A stretch of DNA of 64,000 bases from Balaenoptera acutorostrata. Lineage: Eukaryota > Chordata > Mammalia > Artiodactyla > Balaenopteridae. Where the stretch lies: contig NC_080066.1 of NCBI RefSeq assembly GCF_949987535.1, positions 89,795,600 to 89,859,599 on the forward strand. Direction: 5' to 3'. Position 1 is the stretch's first letter. Every line of letters starts with the position of its first letter. This document shows, one piece after another, positions 37,332 through 48,545 of the stretch. Both the position numbers and the translations under genes were made by a program. Below the pieces are notes generated by a model that did no database searches, was not told the DNA's origin, and saw only the letters and a program-made list of their open reading frames with translations.

Positions 37332-37688
37332 TTTTCTTTTAACATCTTTACTGAAGTATAATTGCTTTACAATGGTGTGTTAGTTTCTGCTTTATAACAA
37401 AATGAATCAGCTATACGTATACATATATCCCTGTATCTCATGCCTCTTGAGTCTCCCTCCCACCCTCCCTATCCCACCCCTCTAGGTGGTCAAAAAGCAC
37501 CGAGCGAATCTCCCTCTGCTATGTGGCTGCTTCCCACTAGCTATCTGTTTTACATTTGGTAGTATACATGCCACTCTCTCACTTCGTCCCAGCTTACCCT
37601 TCCCCCTCCCCGTGTCCTCAAGTCCATTCTCTACGTCTGTGTCTTTATTCTTGTCCTGCCCCTATGTTCTTCAAAACCTTTTTTTTTT

Positions 37689-40600
37689 TTAGATTCCATA
37701 TGTATGTATTAGCATACGGTATTTGTTTTTCTCTTTCTGACTTGCTTCACTCTGTATGACAGACTCTAGGTCCATCCACCTCATGACAAATAACTCAATT
37801 TCATTTCTTTTTATGGCTGAGTAACCTTGCATTGTATATATGTGCCACATCTTCTTTACCCATTCATCTGTCGATGGACACTCAGGTTGCTTCCATGTCC
37901 TGGCTATTGTAAATAGAGCTGCAATGAACATTGTGGTACATGACTCTTCAATTATGGTATTCTCAGGGTATATGCCCAGTAGTGGGATTGCTGGGTCATA
38001 AGGTAGATCTATTTATAGTTTTTTAAGGAACCTCCATACTGTTCTCCATAGTGGCTATATCAATTTACATTCCCACCAACAGTGCAAGAGTGTTCCCTTT
38101 TCTCCACACCCACTCCAGCATTTATTGTTTGTAGATTTTTTGATGATGGCCATTCTGACTGGTGTGAGGTGATACCTCACTGTAGTTTTGATTTGCATTT
38201 CTCTAATGATTAGTGATGTTGAGCATTCTTTCATGTGTTTGTTGGCAATCTGTATATCTTCTTTGGAAAAATATCTATTTAGGTCTTCTGCCCATTTTTG
38301 GATTGGGTTGTTTCTTTTTTTGATACAGAGCTGCATGAGCTGCTTGTAAATTTTGGAGATTAAACCTTTGTCAGTTGCTTCATTTGCAAATATTTTCTCC
38401 CATTCTGAGGGTTGTCTTAACGTCTTGTTTATGTTTTCCCTTGCTGTGCAAAAGCTTTTAAGTTTCATTAGGTACCATTTATTTTTGTTTTTATTTCCCT
38501 TTCTCTAGGAGGTGGGCCAAAAAGGATCTTGCTGTGATTGATGTCATAGAGTGTTCTGGCTGTTTTCGTCTTAGAGTTTTATAGTGTCTGGCCTTCCATT
38601 TAGGTCTTTAATCCATTTTGAGTTTTATTTTTGTGTATGGTGTTAGGGAGTGTTCTAATTTCATTTTTTTACCTGTAGCTGTCCAGTTTCCCAGCACCAC
38701 TTATTAAAGAGACTGTCTTTTCTCCATTGTATATTCTTGCCCCCTTTATCAAAAATACGGTGACCATATGTGTGTGGGTTTATCTCTGGGCTTTCTATCC
38801 TGTTCAATTGATCTACATTTATGTTTTTGTGCCAGTAGCATACTGTCTTGATTATTGTAGCTTCTTTGTAGAATAGTCTGAAGTCAGGGAGCTTGATTCC
38901 TCCAGCTCCGTTTTTCTTTCTCAAGATTGCTTTGGCTATTCAGGGTCTCTTGTGTTTCCATACAAATTGTGAAATTTTTGGTACTTTGATAGGGATTGCA
39001 TTGAATCTGTAGATTGCTTTGGGTAGTATAGTCATTTTCACAATGTTGATTCTTCCAATCCAAGAACATGGTATATCTCTCCATCTGTTTGTATCATCTT
39101 TAATTTCTTTCATCAGTGTCTTATAGTTTTCTGCATACAGGTCTTTTGTCTCCTTAGGTAGCTTTATTCCTTGGGATTTTATTCTTTTTGCTGCAATGGT
39201 AAATGGGAGTGTTTTTCCTTCATTTCTCTTTCAGATTTTTCATCATTAGTGTATAGGAATGCAAGTGATTTCTGTGCATTAATGTTGTATCCTGCTACTT
39301 TACAAAATTCATTGATTAGCTCTAGTAGTTTTCTGGTAGCATCTTTAGGATTCTCTATGTATAGTTTCATGTCATCTGCTAACAGTGACAGCTTTACTTC
39401 TTCTTTTCCAATTTGGATTCCTTCTACTGCTTTTTCTTCTCTGATTGCTGTGGCTAAAACTTCCAAAACTACATTGAATAATAGTGGGGACAATGGACAA
39501 CCTCGTTTTGTTCCTCATCTTAGTGGAAATGGTTTCAGTTTTTCACCATTGAGAACGATGTTGGTTGTGGGTTTGCCATATATGCCCTTTATTATGTTGA
39601 GGTAAGTTCCCTCTATGCCTACTTTCTGGAGGGTTTTTATCATAAACGGGTGTTGAATTTTGTCAAAAACTTTTTCTGCATCTATTGAGATGATCATATG
39701 GTTTTTCTCCTTCAATTTATTAATATGGTGTATCACGTTGATTGATTTGCGTATATTGAAGAATCCTTGCATTCCTGGGATAAACCCCACTTGATCATAA
39801 TGTATGATCCTTTTAATGTGCTGTTGGGTTCTGTTTGCTAGTACTGTGTTGAGGATTTTTGCATCTATGTTCATCAGTGATATTGGCTGGTAGTCTTCTT
39901 TCTTTGTGACATCTTTGTCTGGTTTTGGTATCAGAGTGATGGTAGCCTCGTAGAATGAGTTTGGGAGTGTTCCTCCCTCTGCTATATTTTGGAAGAGTTT
40001 GAGAAGGATAGGTGTTAGCTCTTCTCTAAATGTTTGATAGAATTCACCTGTGAAGCCATCTGGTCCTGGGCTTTTGTTTGTTGGAAGATTTTTAATCACA
40101 GTTTCAATTTCAGTGCTTGTGATTGGTCTGTTCATATTTTCTATTTCTTCCTGGTTCAGTCTCGGAAGGTTGTGCATTTCTAAGAATTTGTCCATTTCTT
40201 CCAGGTTGTCCATTTTATTGGCATATAGTTGCTTGTAGTAATCTCTCATGATCCTTTGTATTTCTGCACTGTCAGTTGTTACTTCTCCTTTTTCATTTCT
40301 AATTCTATTGATTTGAGTCTTCTCCCTTTTTTTCTGGATGAGTCTGGCTAATTGTTTACCAGTTTTGTTTATTCTGAAAGAACCAGCTTTCAGTTTTATT
40401 GATCTTTCCTATGGTCTCCTTCATTTCTTTTTCATATATTTCTGATCTGATCTTTATGATTTCTTTCCTTCTGCTAACTTTGGGTTTTTTTTGTTCTTCT
40501 TTCTCTAATTGCTTTAGGTGTAAGGTTAGGTTGTTTATTTGATATGTGTCTTGTTTCTGAGGTAGAACTGTATTGCTATAAACTTCCCTCTTAGAACTGC

Positions 40601-41439
40601 TTTTGTTGCATCCCATAGGTTTTGGGTCATCGTGTTTTCATTGTCATTTGTTTCTAGGTAGTTTTTCATTTCCTCTTTGATTTCTTCAGTGATCTCTTGG
40701 TTATTAAGTAGTGTATTGTTTAGCCTCCATGTGTTTGTATTTTTTACAGATGTTTTCCTATAATTGATTTCTAGTCTCATAGCATTGTGGTCAGAAAAGA
40801 TACTTGAAATGATTTCAATTTTCTTAAATTTACCAGGGCTTGATTTGTGACCCAAGATATGATCTATCCTGGAGAATGTTCCATGGGCACTTGAGAAGAA
40901 TGTGTAATGTGTTGTGTTTGGATGGAATGTCCTATAAATATCAAGTAAGTCCATCTTGTTTAATGTATCATTTAAAGCTTGTGGTTGCTTATTTATTTTC
41001 ATTTTGTTGATCTGTCCACTGGTGAAAGTGGGGTATTAAAGTCCCCTACTATGATTGTGTTACTGTTGATTTCCCCATTTATGGCTGTTAGCATTTGCCT
41101 TATGTATCGAGGTGCTCCTATGTTGGGTGCATAAATATTTACACTTGTTATATCATCTTCTTCTTTGTCTCTTGTAATAGTCTTTATTGTAAAGTCTATT
41201 TTGTCTGATATGAGAATTGCTACTCCAGCTTTCTTTTGTTTTCCATTTTCATGGAATATCTTTTTCCATCCCCTCACTTTCAGTCTGTATGTTTCCCTAG
41301 GTCTGAAGTGGGTCTCTTGTAGACAGCATATATATGGGAATTGTTTTTGTAACCGTTCAGCCAGTCTATGTCTTCTGGTGGGAGCATTTAATCCATTTAC
41401 ATTTTAGGTAATTATCGATATGTATGTTCCTACTACCAT
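37689..41439 (-). pseudogene. L1 ORF2 (endonuclease/reverse transcriptase), disrupted
   Basis: ATG at 41439-41437 is followed by TAA at codon 12 (41406-41404), where the + strand copy has a leucine codon. Beyond that the endonuclease motifs are largely kept: CCLQET (glutamate present), GDFNTPL, SRIDHIL, SDH. The RT region is readable in a 244-codon stretch (40249-39515) with SPGPDGFTG and [12 protein letters not shown]. The FADD box reads LADD (TTA at 39382-39380, F to L). The C-terminal Cys motif CWSGCGE...CWWECK and the terminal peptide to 37689 are in other frames. At least four frame breaks separate these pieces. Confidence 0.93.
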
Positions 41440-41497
41440 TTTCTTAATTGTTGTGGGTTTGTTATTGTAGGTCTTTTCCTTCTCTTGTGTTTCCTGC

Positions 41498-42358
41498 CTA
41501 GAGAAGTTCCTTTAGCATTTGTTGTAAAGCTGGTTTGGTGGTGCTGAATTCTCTTAACTTTTTCTTGTCTGTAAAGCTTTTAATTTCTCCCTCAAATCTG
41601 AATGAGATGCTTGCTGGGTAGAGTAATCTTGGTTGTAGGTTTTTCCCTTTCATCATTTTAAATATGTCCTGCCACTCCCTTCTGGCTTGCAGAGTTTTTG
41701 CTGAAAGATCAGCTGTTAACCTTATGGGGATTCCCTTATATGTTATTTGTTGCTTTTCCCGTGCCACTTTTAATATGTTTTCTTTGTATTTAATTTTTGA
41801 TACTTTGATTATTATGTGTCTTGGCGTATTTCTCCTTGGATTTATCCTGTATGGGACTCTCTGCACTTCCTGGACTTGATTAACTATTTCCTTTCCCATA
41901 TTAGGGAAGTTTTCAACTATAATCTCTTCAAATATTTTCTCAGTCCCTTTTTCTCTTCTTCTTCTTCTGGAACCCCTATAATTCAAATGTTGTTGCATTT
42001 AATGTTGTCCCAGAGGTCTCTAAGACTGTCCTCAATTCTTTTCATTCTTTTCTCTTTATTCTGCTCTGCAGCAGTTATTTCCACTATTTTATCTTCCAGG
42101 TCACTTATCAGTTCTTCTGCCTCAGTTATTCTGCTATTGATTCCTTCTAGAGAATTTTCAATTTCATTTATTGTGTTGTCATCATTGTTTGTTTGCTCTT
42201 TAGTTCTTCTAGGTCCTTGTTAAATGTTTCTTGTATTTTCTCTATTCTATTTCTAAGATTTCGGATCATCTTTACTATCATTACTCTGAATTCTTCTTCA
42301 GGTAGACTGCCTATTTCCTCATTTTTTGGTCTGGTGGGTTTTTACCTTGCTCCTTTAT
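41498..42358 (-). pseudogene. L1 ORF1 (RNA-binding chaperone), disrupted
   Basis: The start codon of the + strand copy is ATA here (42358-42356), and an early indel brings a TAG about 16 codons in. The coiled coil (about 42150-42060) and RRM lie in different frames; a frameshift falls in the GAA/GAG run (near 41950-41965). From there a 150-codon open stretch gives the RRM end and C-terminal domain (NFPNMGKEIVNQVQ..., ending LQQMLKELL) and stops at TAG 41500-41498. Confidence 0.9.
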
Positions 42359-44548
42359 CTGTGTGTTTCTCTGTCTTCTCATTTTGCTTAACTTACTCTG
42401 TTTGGGGTCTCCTTTTCTCAGGCTGCAGCTTCGTAGTTCCCGTTGTTTTTGGTGTCTGCCCCAGTGTCTAAGGTTGTTTCAGTGGGTTGTGTAGGCTTCC
42501 TGGTGGAGGGGACTAGTGCCTGTGTTGTGGTGGATGAGGCTGTATCTTGTCTTTCTGGTGGTCAGGACTGCATCCGGTGGTGTCTACTGGGGTGTCTGTG
42601 ACCTTATTATGATTTTAGGCAGCCTCTCTGCTAACAGGTGGGGTTGTCTTCCTGTCTTGCTAGCCGTTTGGCATAGGGTGTCCAGCACTGTAGCTTGCTG
42701 GTTGTTGAATGGAGCTGGGTCTTAGCATTGAGATGGAGATCTCTGGGAGAGCTTTCGCCGTTTGATATTATGTGGACCTGGGAGGTCTCTGGTGGTCCAA
42801 TGTCCTGAACTCGGCTCTCCCACCTCAGAGGCACAGGCCTGACACCCGGCCGGAGCACCAAGACCCTGTCAGCCACATGGCTCCAAAGAAAAGGGAGAAA
42901 AAAAGAAAGAAAGAAAGGAAAAAATAAATTAAAGAAAATAAAGTTATTAAAATAATTATTACAAATGAAAAAAATTAAAAAGTAATAAAAAAAAGAAAGA
43001 GAGAAAGAAGAGAGCAACCAAACCCAAAAACAAATCTACCAATGATAACAAGCACTAAAAACTATACTTAAAAACAAAACAAACAAAACAAACATAGACA
43101 ACCCTGGGACAAATGGTAAAAGCAAAGCTATACAGACAAAATCATACAAAGAAGCATACACACACACACAAAAAGAGAAAAAGGAAAAGAAAAATCTATA
43201 TAAAAAAAAAAAGGAGGAAGAGAACAACCAAATCAATAAACAAATCTACCAATGATAATATACTCTAAATACTAAACTAAGGTAAACATAAAACCAGAAA
43301 CAAATTAGATGCAAAAAGCAAACGCCAAGTCTACAGTTGCTCCCAAAGTCCACTGCCTCAATTTGGGATGACTCGTTGTCCATTCAGGTATTCCACAGAT
43401 GTAGGGTACATCACGTTGATTGTGGAGCTTTAATCTGGTGCTCCTGAGGCTGCTGGGAGAGATTTCCCTTTCTCTTCTTTGTTCACACAGCTCCTGGGGT
43501 TCAGCTTTGGATTTGGCCCCACCTCTGCATGTAGGTCGCCTGAGGGCGTCCCGCCCAGACAGGACAGGGTTAAAGTAGCAGCTGATTAGGGGGCTCTGGC
43601 TCACTCAGGCCGGGGGGAGGGAGGAGTACGGAATGTGGGGTGAGCCTGAGGAGGCAGAGGCTGCCGTGATGTTGCAGCAGCCTGAGGCGCGCCGTGTGTT
43701 CTCCCGGGGAAGCTGTCCCTGGATCACGGGACCCTGGCAGTGGCGGGCTGTACAGGCTCCCAGGAGCGGTGGTGTGGATAGTGACCTGTGCTTGCACACA
43801 GGCTTCTTCTTGGTGGCTGCAGCAGCAGCCTTAGAGTTTCATGTCTGCCTCTGTTGTCCGCGCTGATAGCCATGGCTCGCACCCATCTCTGGAGCTCGTT
43901 TAGGTGGTGCTCTGACTCCCCTCTCCTCACACACCCCGAAACAATGGTCTCTTGCCTCTTAGGCAGGTCCAGACTTTTTCCTGGACTCCCTCCCAGATAG
44001 CTGTGGCGCACAAGCCCCTTCAGGCTGTGTTCACGCAGCCAACCCCAGTCCTCTCCCTGGGGTCTGACCTCTGAAGCCCGAGCTTCAGCTCCCAGCCCCC
44101 ACCCACCCCGGCAGGGGTACAGACAAGCCTCTCAGGCTGGTGAGTGCTGGTCGGCACCAATCCTCTGTGTGGTAATCTCTCCACTTAGCCCTCTGCACCC
44201 CTGTTGCTACGCTCTCCTCCGTGGCCCTGAAGCTTCCCTCCCCCCACCCACCCCCTGTCTCCACCAGTGAAGGGGCTTCCTAGTGTGTGGAAACTTCTCC
44301 TCCTTCACAGCTCCCTCCCACTGGTGCAGGTCCTGTCCCTATTCTGTTGCCTCTGTTTCTTCTTTTGTTCTTTTGCCCTACCCAGGTACATGGGGAGTTT
44401 CTTGCCTTTTGGGAAATCTAAGGTGTTCTGCCAGTGTTCAGTAGGTGTTCTGTAGGAGTTGTTCCACATGTAGATGTGTTTCTGATGTATTTGTGGGGAG
44501 GAAGGTGATCTCCACGTCTTACTCCCCTGCCATCTTGAAGGTCTCCCT
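42359..44548 (-). promoter_or_regulatory. L1 5' UTR with YY1-type site and a duplicated unit
   Basis: Internal promoter region. At the extreme 5' end CAAGATGGC (minus strand; 44537-44529) matches the YY1 site known in human L1. The segment 43430-44300 is GC- and CpG-rich. The 42890-43300 part is A-rich on the + strand and contains two copies, 210 bp apart, of a unit around CAAATCTACCAATGATAA (43031-43048 and 43241-43258). The + strand L1 has one copy (about 19426-19470). Confidence 0.82.
43010..43290. repeat. 210-bp partial tandem duplication in L1 5' UTR
   Basis: Two related blocks (about 43010-43080 and 43220-43290) share 'caaatctaccaatgataa' exactly and similar flanks ('aagagagcaacca' against 'aagagaacaacca'). 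The interval contains (AC)n at 43159-43170 and A-rich runs, so slippage or unequal exchange may have made it. Confidence 0.8.
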
Positions 44549-44562
44549 AGACCACAGCTATT

Positions 44563-45190
44563 AAATGATAGTTTAACTTTAGTTTTCTAAAAATTGTGTA
44601 TGTAGTAGGTATACACATATACTATGCATAATATATTTGCATAGATAATGCACTAAAAGTTAATAGACCCTCTTGTTAACAATGGTTACTTCTACTTGTC
44701 TAATTTTTCTAAATTTTCTATAATAAGCAAAGATTGGTTTTATAATTAGAAATAATATTACCTAAAAACAAATATATTTCCAATACAGTGCATATTTGAT
44801 CATAAGGATATAGATAATCTTTTCGCTGAGGATTTTTTTTCCTTCAGACCCCTAAGCAAATTACCATTAGTTTGTAATTTAATTTAATATCTCTTTTTGC
44901 AGATTTAACAAAACTTCAAACCTGACCCCCAAATTGTGCATATACCCTGTGGCTCCTTTTTCATCACATACCAACCATAAGTTATGAGCAAGAAGCCTTA
45001 GTTAATTGAGCCTAACTAAATCTATAAGCATCATGCAGAACACGAAGGAACAAGTGGGAGGAAATTTCTGATTATACCGCTCAGCTTTGAGACCCTTGAA
45101 AACTTCATAAGGTAACTACAGAAAGGAAACCCAGATAACCAGGCAAAAATGGGTTGATACCTCAACATATCTAAATCCACGTTCTTTATA
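44563..45190. other. Single-copy DNA; unclassified old repeat at its start
   Basis: About 44640-44780 ('gttaacaatggttacttcta', 'tctataataagcaaagattg') resembles the pattern at 31560-31740, an old repeat I cannot name. The rest has no feature that I recognise. Confidence 0.4.
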
Positions 45191-45194
45191 GTAA

Positions 45195-45430
45195 TAATAC
45201 CTTGTAATTATGTACTCAATCTATGCTAGCTCCTGAGTCAGGTCATTGTTATAACAACATATGGCAACAACACTGTGAAATAGGAACTATTTTTAATGCA
45301 CATTTTAAGAATGGGTTTAGGATTCCAGAGTGATTAAGTGACTTGCCCAAGGTCACACAGGTAGTAAACAGCAAAAGTGGAATTCATACCTTTTTCCCAG
45401 ACTCCAGCCTCCAGTTGTTTTCTTTACAGC
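45195..45430 (-). repeat. MIR SINE
   Basis: A long antisense MIR: 'tatgctagctcctgagtcag', 'caacactgtgaaataggaac', 'gtgacttgcccaaggtcaca', 'caggtagtaaacagcaaaag', 'ccagactccagcctccag'. Confidence 0.92.
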
Positions 45431-45529
45431 TAGCTGTCCACACTGGGTAATCCTGCCCCTGCCAGGAAGCTCAGAGGGTTAAAGCCAGAAATGCAAGGAA
45501 GTAGCCAGTGTGTTATAGAATTTTCTATC

Positions 45530-46062
45530 CAATGATGGGGTTCAGGAATATAGCACGCCAAAATATGGCGCCTTGGCATATTGAATATCTTAAGCTGAAG
45601 GAGTCTGAGAAAATGGCAGAAGCAGCAAGGTCACTTTGACCTCCTCCCCTTGCCCTTCAGAGCAGGAGCTAAAACTCCCATGTGAAAGGTACCCTCCCTC
45701 CTGTAGCGGGAAGAAGGGAGACATCCTTATCACCACAGACAGGGAATGGAGGGCTGAGAAATCTGTACAAAAAAACCTCATTAAACTAACCCTTATCTTC
45801 TTAGTTACTTCTTCATCACTTACTACCCCTAGCCCAAACTCCTTTGCCTTGTCAATTCTACATAAATTTATTGTTTCTTTGTCTAAAGGTATAAGAGTTT
45901 CCTGCTCTGGTCACTTCTTAGGATCTTCATTCTATTGTCAAGATGCCTATGTACATGTAAAAATTCAATAAACTGCATTTGCTTCTATCCTGCCAATCTG
46001 TCTTTGAAGTTTTTTAACTTTCAGACCCAGTCAGGGACTCTAAGAGGGTCAAGGAAAACATG
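45530..46062 (+). mobile_element. Probable ERV1-class solo LTR
   Basis: LTR-like layout: a U3-like part starting TGATGGGG (45533), TATAAG near 45891, AATAAA 75 bp later (45967-45972), then a U5-like part with 'tgccaatctgtctttgaag' and 'cagacccagtcagggactct', ending near 46060 in ..AACA. TATA-to-poly(A) spacing suits a gammaretrovirus-like LTR. I could not name the family or find a matching 4-6 bp target duplication. No viral coding sequence flanks it. The 111-codon frame at 45636-45971 runs through it by chance. Confidence 0.55.
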
Positions 46063-46204
46063 ATCCTCCCCCTAGGCCAACTAGCCCCTATATCCACTCT
46101 GGTAAATTCTTTTGAATAAAGAAACCTAATGAGAAAAATGCATTATTAAGCAGAACTAGAGGGTCCTCATGAACCAGATGCACATTTGGTAAGCAGTGCT
46201 CTGG

Positions 46205-46312
46205 GTCATAGGTTGATTTTAAGAGTTCTTTTTTCAGGATTCTTCTTTCCTCCTTTTTTCCTTCCCTCCCTTCTATCATCCTCCTTCCCTCACTCCTCCC
46301 CCTGTTGGTTCT
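46205..46312. repeat. Polypyrimidine tract
   Basis: About 100 bases almost wholly C/T on the + strand (CCTT/CTTC mixtures). Low-complexity sequence. Confidence 0.85.
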
Positions 46313-46477
46313 ACAATCTAAATCAAGCTCAACTGTGGGTCATGTTTGCAGTATGTCCTTTCAATATGCTTAGGTTTACAATATATTTGAAACCAGAATG
46401 CACTAAAATCAACTAGGAGAGAGAGAGAGCACAAGAACCCTACTGCAGTTTTGTGCAAACAAAATAAAGCTTCCAGG

Positions 46478-46535
46478 ATTAAAAAAAACAAAAAACAAAA
46501 ACAAAACAAAACAACAGCAACAAAAAAACAAATAA
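46478..46535. repeat. A-rich (AAAAC)n-like tract
   Basis: A-runs separated by single C residues, following 'caggatt'. It could be a decayed retroposon tail, but no element body was recognised upstream. Confidence 0.7.
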
Positions 46536-46859
46536 ACATGTAGGACATGTAGAGACACTTTCTATCCTGTAGTTTGTGAACACTTATGCATAGCCTGGCC
46601 AAGTGGACAGTTGTCCCTTTCCTTCTCTTGCTTTCAGTCATTTCCTTTGAGAATCGATGGAATGGACCGTGATTTTCAAGGCTCCCTACATGTTTGACAT
46701 TCTGTGGTTTTTAATAGAGCCTACTGGAGCCAAATAAGAATGGATTATTGACTAGTTAGAGCAAAAATACCCTCCAACAGAACCATTTAACACTAGGAAT
46801 GTTTTTTAAATATACATTTTGGGCTGCATATTGTTTTATATAAGTCAGGATAACAGTGC

Positions 46860-47040
46860 CATTTGCATTCTAATCCTGGCTCTGTCTCTGCCGTGCTAGG
46901 AGATAGATGAATCTCTCATTCTTTTGGTGTTTTAATTTCCTCAGTGGTTAAGCAAGAACGATACATACAATCTACTCTTCAGAATTTCTGAATGGATTAT
47001 AGCAAAAACCTTTCATAATGTTTTGGCTTAAAAGATTTCC
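46860..47040 (+). repeat. Degraded MIR
   Basis: 'ctaatcctggctctgtctct', 'ttttaatttcctcagtgg' and a loose 3' part are in MIR order. Confidence 0.65.
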
Positions 47041-47694
47041 CTCTGAACCGTATTTATGTTTTCATATTCTATTTTCCCCAGACAGTCATCAATAAGAGTC
47101 ACAAAGGAAATATATCCATATAATTGGATTAATTTTCCTAAATCCTTGGATGATCCCAAAATGTCTGTCCATGACTAATCAATGAATTTGAATTTTTGGC
47201 AAATGGCAATCATTATGTAGACGTTTCAAATATCTGCCTTTTTCTCCATAGTCAGGGCAATCTGGTTTAACTAATTGTGAGAACATATGTGTTAATATTT
47301 AACAGCATTAAAATACTGTTCTGTTGGACTAAAATTCCCCTGATGACATAAGAAATCAAAATGCAAAAATGTCCATGTCGATGCCAAAGCAGTAAGTATA
47401 GCAAATCTATATCATTGTATTGAGACTGAATGCTGAAGTTGGAAATGATCTTAAAAAGAAAAAAAACTAGTAGGAAGGCTTGAATTTATAGATGAGGAAA
47501 GGAGGAAAGTATGGTGCAGAAGCATGGTGTGGTTATGATCAAACCACAGATTCTCTGTCAGAGGTCCTGATTTAGAGGTCCAGCCAAAAACCCTTGGGTT
47601 TTTGGATGACAAATCACTCCATATGTAGAAGAACATCAGGCTTATTCCAACTACACATCATATAACTGAGATCAGAATTTATAATAATTATGCT
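47041..47694. other. Single-copy DNA, no gene recognised
   Basis: AT-rich; no repeat family or exon recognised. Confidence 0.5.
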
Positions 47695-48160
47695 ATAAAA
47701 ATAATTTATTGAATGCTTACAATATGTCAGGGACTCCAAAAATGTTATTTCAAAGCCTTGTGCAACCTTTAAAGGTAATTGTTTTTTAATAAATTTATTT
47801 ATTTTATTTTTGGCTGCATTGGGTCTTTGTTGCTGCACATGGGCTTTTCTCTAGTTGCAGTGAGCGGGGGCTACCCTTCATTGCGGTGCGCAGGCTTCTC
47901 ATTGAGGTGGCTTCTCTTGCTGCGGGACATGGGCTCTAGGCACACAGGCTTTAGTAGTTGTGGCATGTGGGCTCAGAAGCTGTGGCTCACAGGCTTAGTT
48001 GCTCCGTGGCATGTGGGATCTTCCCAGACCAGGGCTCGAACCCATGTCCCCTGCATTGGCAGGCAGATTCTTAACCACTGTGCCACCAGGGAAGCCCTAA
48101 AGGTAAATATTAAACCTCATTTTACAGATGAAGTAACTGAAGCCTGGACAGACGGATAAC
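47695..48160 (-). repeat. MIR split by a SINE
   Basis: Left part 47695-47769 ('tattgaatgcttacaatatg', 'ccttgtgcaaccttta') and right part 48107-48160 ('cattttacagatgaagtaac') are two halves of one antisense MIR. The SINE 47779-48097 sits between them. Confidence 0.8.
47779..48097 (-). mobile_element. CHR-type SINE inserted in a MIR
   Basis: Full SINE on the minus strand: head at 48097 ('gggcttccctggtggcacag'), Pol III A- and B-boxes (B-box near 48030-48045), body, and a TAAA-rich tail near 47787-47811. A perfect 9-bp duplication TAAAGGTAA lies at 47770-47778 and 48098-48106. A 126-codon + strand frame crosses it by chance. Confidence 0.95.
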
Positions 48161-48164
48161 ACCA

Positions 48165-48415
48165 ACAACAACGACAGAAAACATTTGTTTAGGATTTACA
48201 ATGGGCCAAGTACTAAGTACTGTCTTATACGTTGTTCATATCTTACATATGTAATATTTAATCTTCATAATAACTCTAGAGGCAGGCATTAGTATCACAC
48301 CCATTTACCATATGGGAAACCGATACATAGAAAGGTTAAATAGCTTCCTCAACCCAGGAAATCTGGCTCCAACAGCCAGGCCTTAAGCACTGCTCCATAC
48401 TCAGTATCATACAGA
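48165..48415 (-). repeat. MIR SINE
   Basis: 'gggccaagtactaagtactg', 'tttaatcttcataataactc', 'gggaaaccgatacatagaaa' and 'aatctggctccaacagccag' follow the antisense MIR order. It lies directly after the SINE-split MIR. Confidence 0.85.
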
Positions 48416-48486
48416 GACTAAGTGGCCATGGAAGAATTTGAACATGGGATTTCAACTCCAGCTGAGCATTCTTTCTCAGTCTTCAT

Positions 48487-48545
48487 GTTTCTCAACCGTG
48501 GCTGCTCATTAAAATTATCCGGAGAGCATTTGGTAGGTAGGACTT
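48487..48545 (+). mobile_element. MER5-class fragment
   Basis: 'ttctcaaccgtggctgctca' and 'ttaaaattatccggagagc' resemble one end of a MER5 DNA transposon. Only about 60 bp survive. Confidence 0.5.

Larger units (their letters stand above)
37332..44548 (-). mobile_element. Near full-length L1 retrotransposon (7.2 kb)
   Basis: Read on the minus strand: 5' UTR (44548-42359), ORF1 (42358-41498), spacer, ORF2 (41439-37689), 3' UTR and a short A-tail (T-rich at 37332-37340). The poly(A) signal is AGTAAA where the + strand copy has AATAAA. A 14-bp duplication with one mismatch flanks it. It inserted into single-copy DNA. ORF1 and ORF2 carry stops and frameshifts. Same subfamily or a close sister of the copy at 18149, in opposite orientation and 12 kb away. 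Confidence 0.96.

Noticed and set aside
37018..37383. 121-codon + strand frame
   Set aside because: Crosses the boundary of the L1 inserted at 37332, so its end is transposon sequence; no family resemblance.
42890..43300. A-rich stretch as a processed-pseudogene tail
   Set aside because: It is inside the L1 5' UTR and corresponds to the T-rich tract (on the opposite orientation) in the other copy.
43430..44300. CpG-rich stretch resembling a gene CpG-island promoter
   Set aside because: It is the 5' UTR of the minus-strand L1; the corresponding stretch in the + strand L1 (18360-19260) has the same sequence.
45636..45971. 111-codon + strand frame
   Set aside because: Lies within the probable LTR and ends near its AATAAA.
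47779..48159. 126-codon + strand frame with Ala/Arg/Gly-rich peptide
   Set aside because: It is a SINE read in antisense. The similar frames at 58286-58661 have the same origin.
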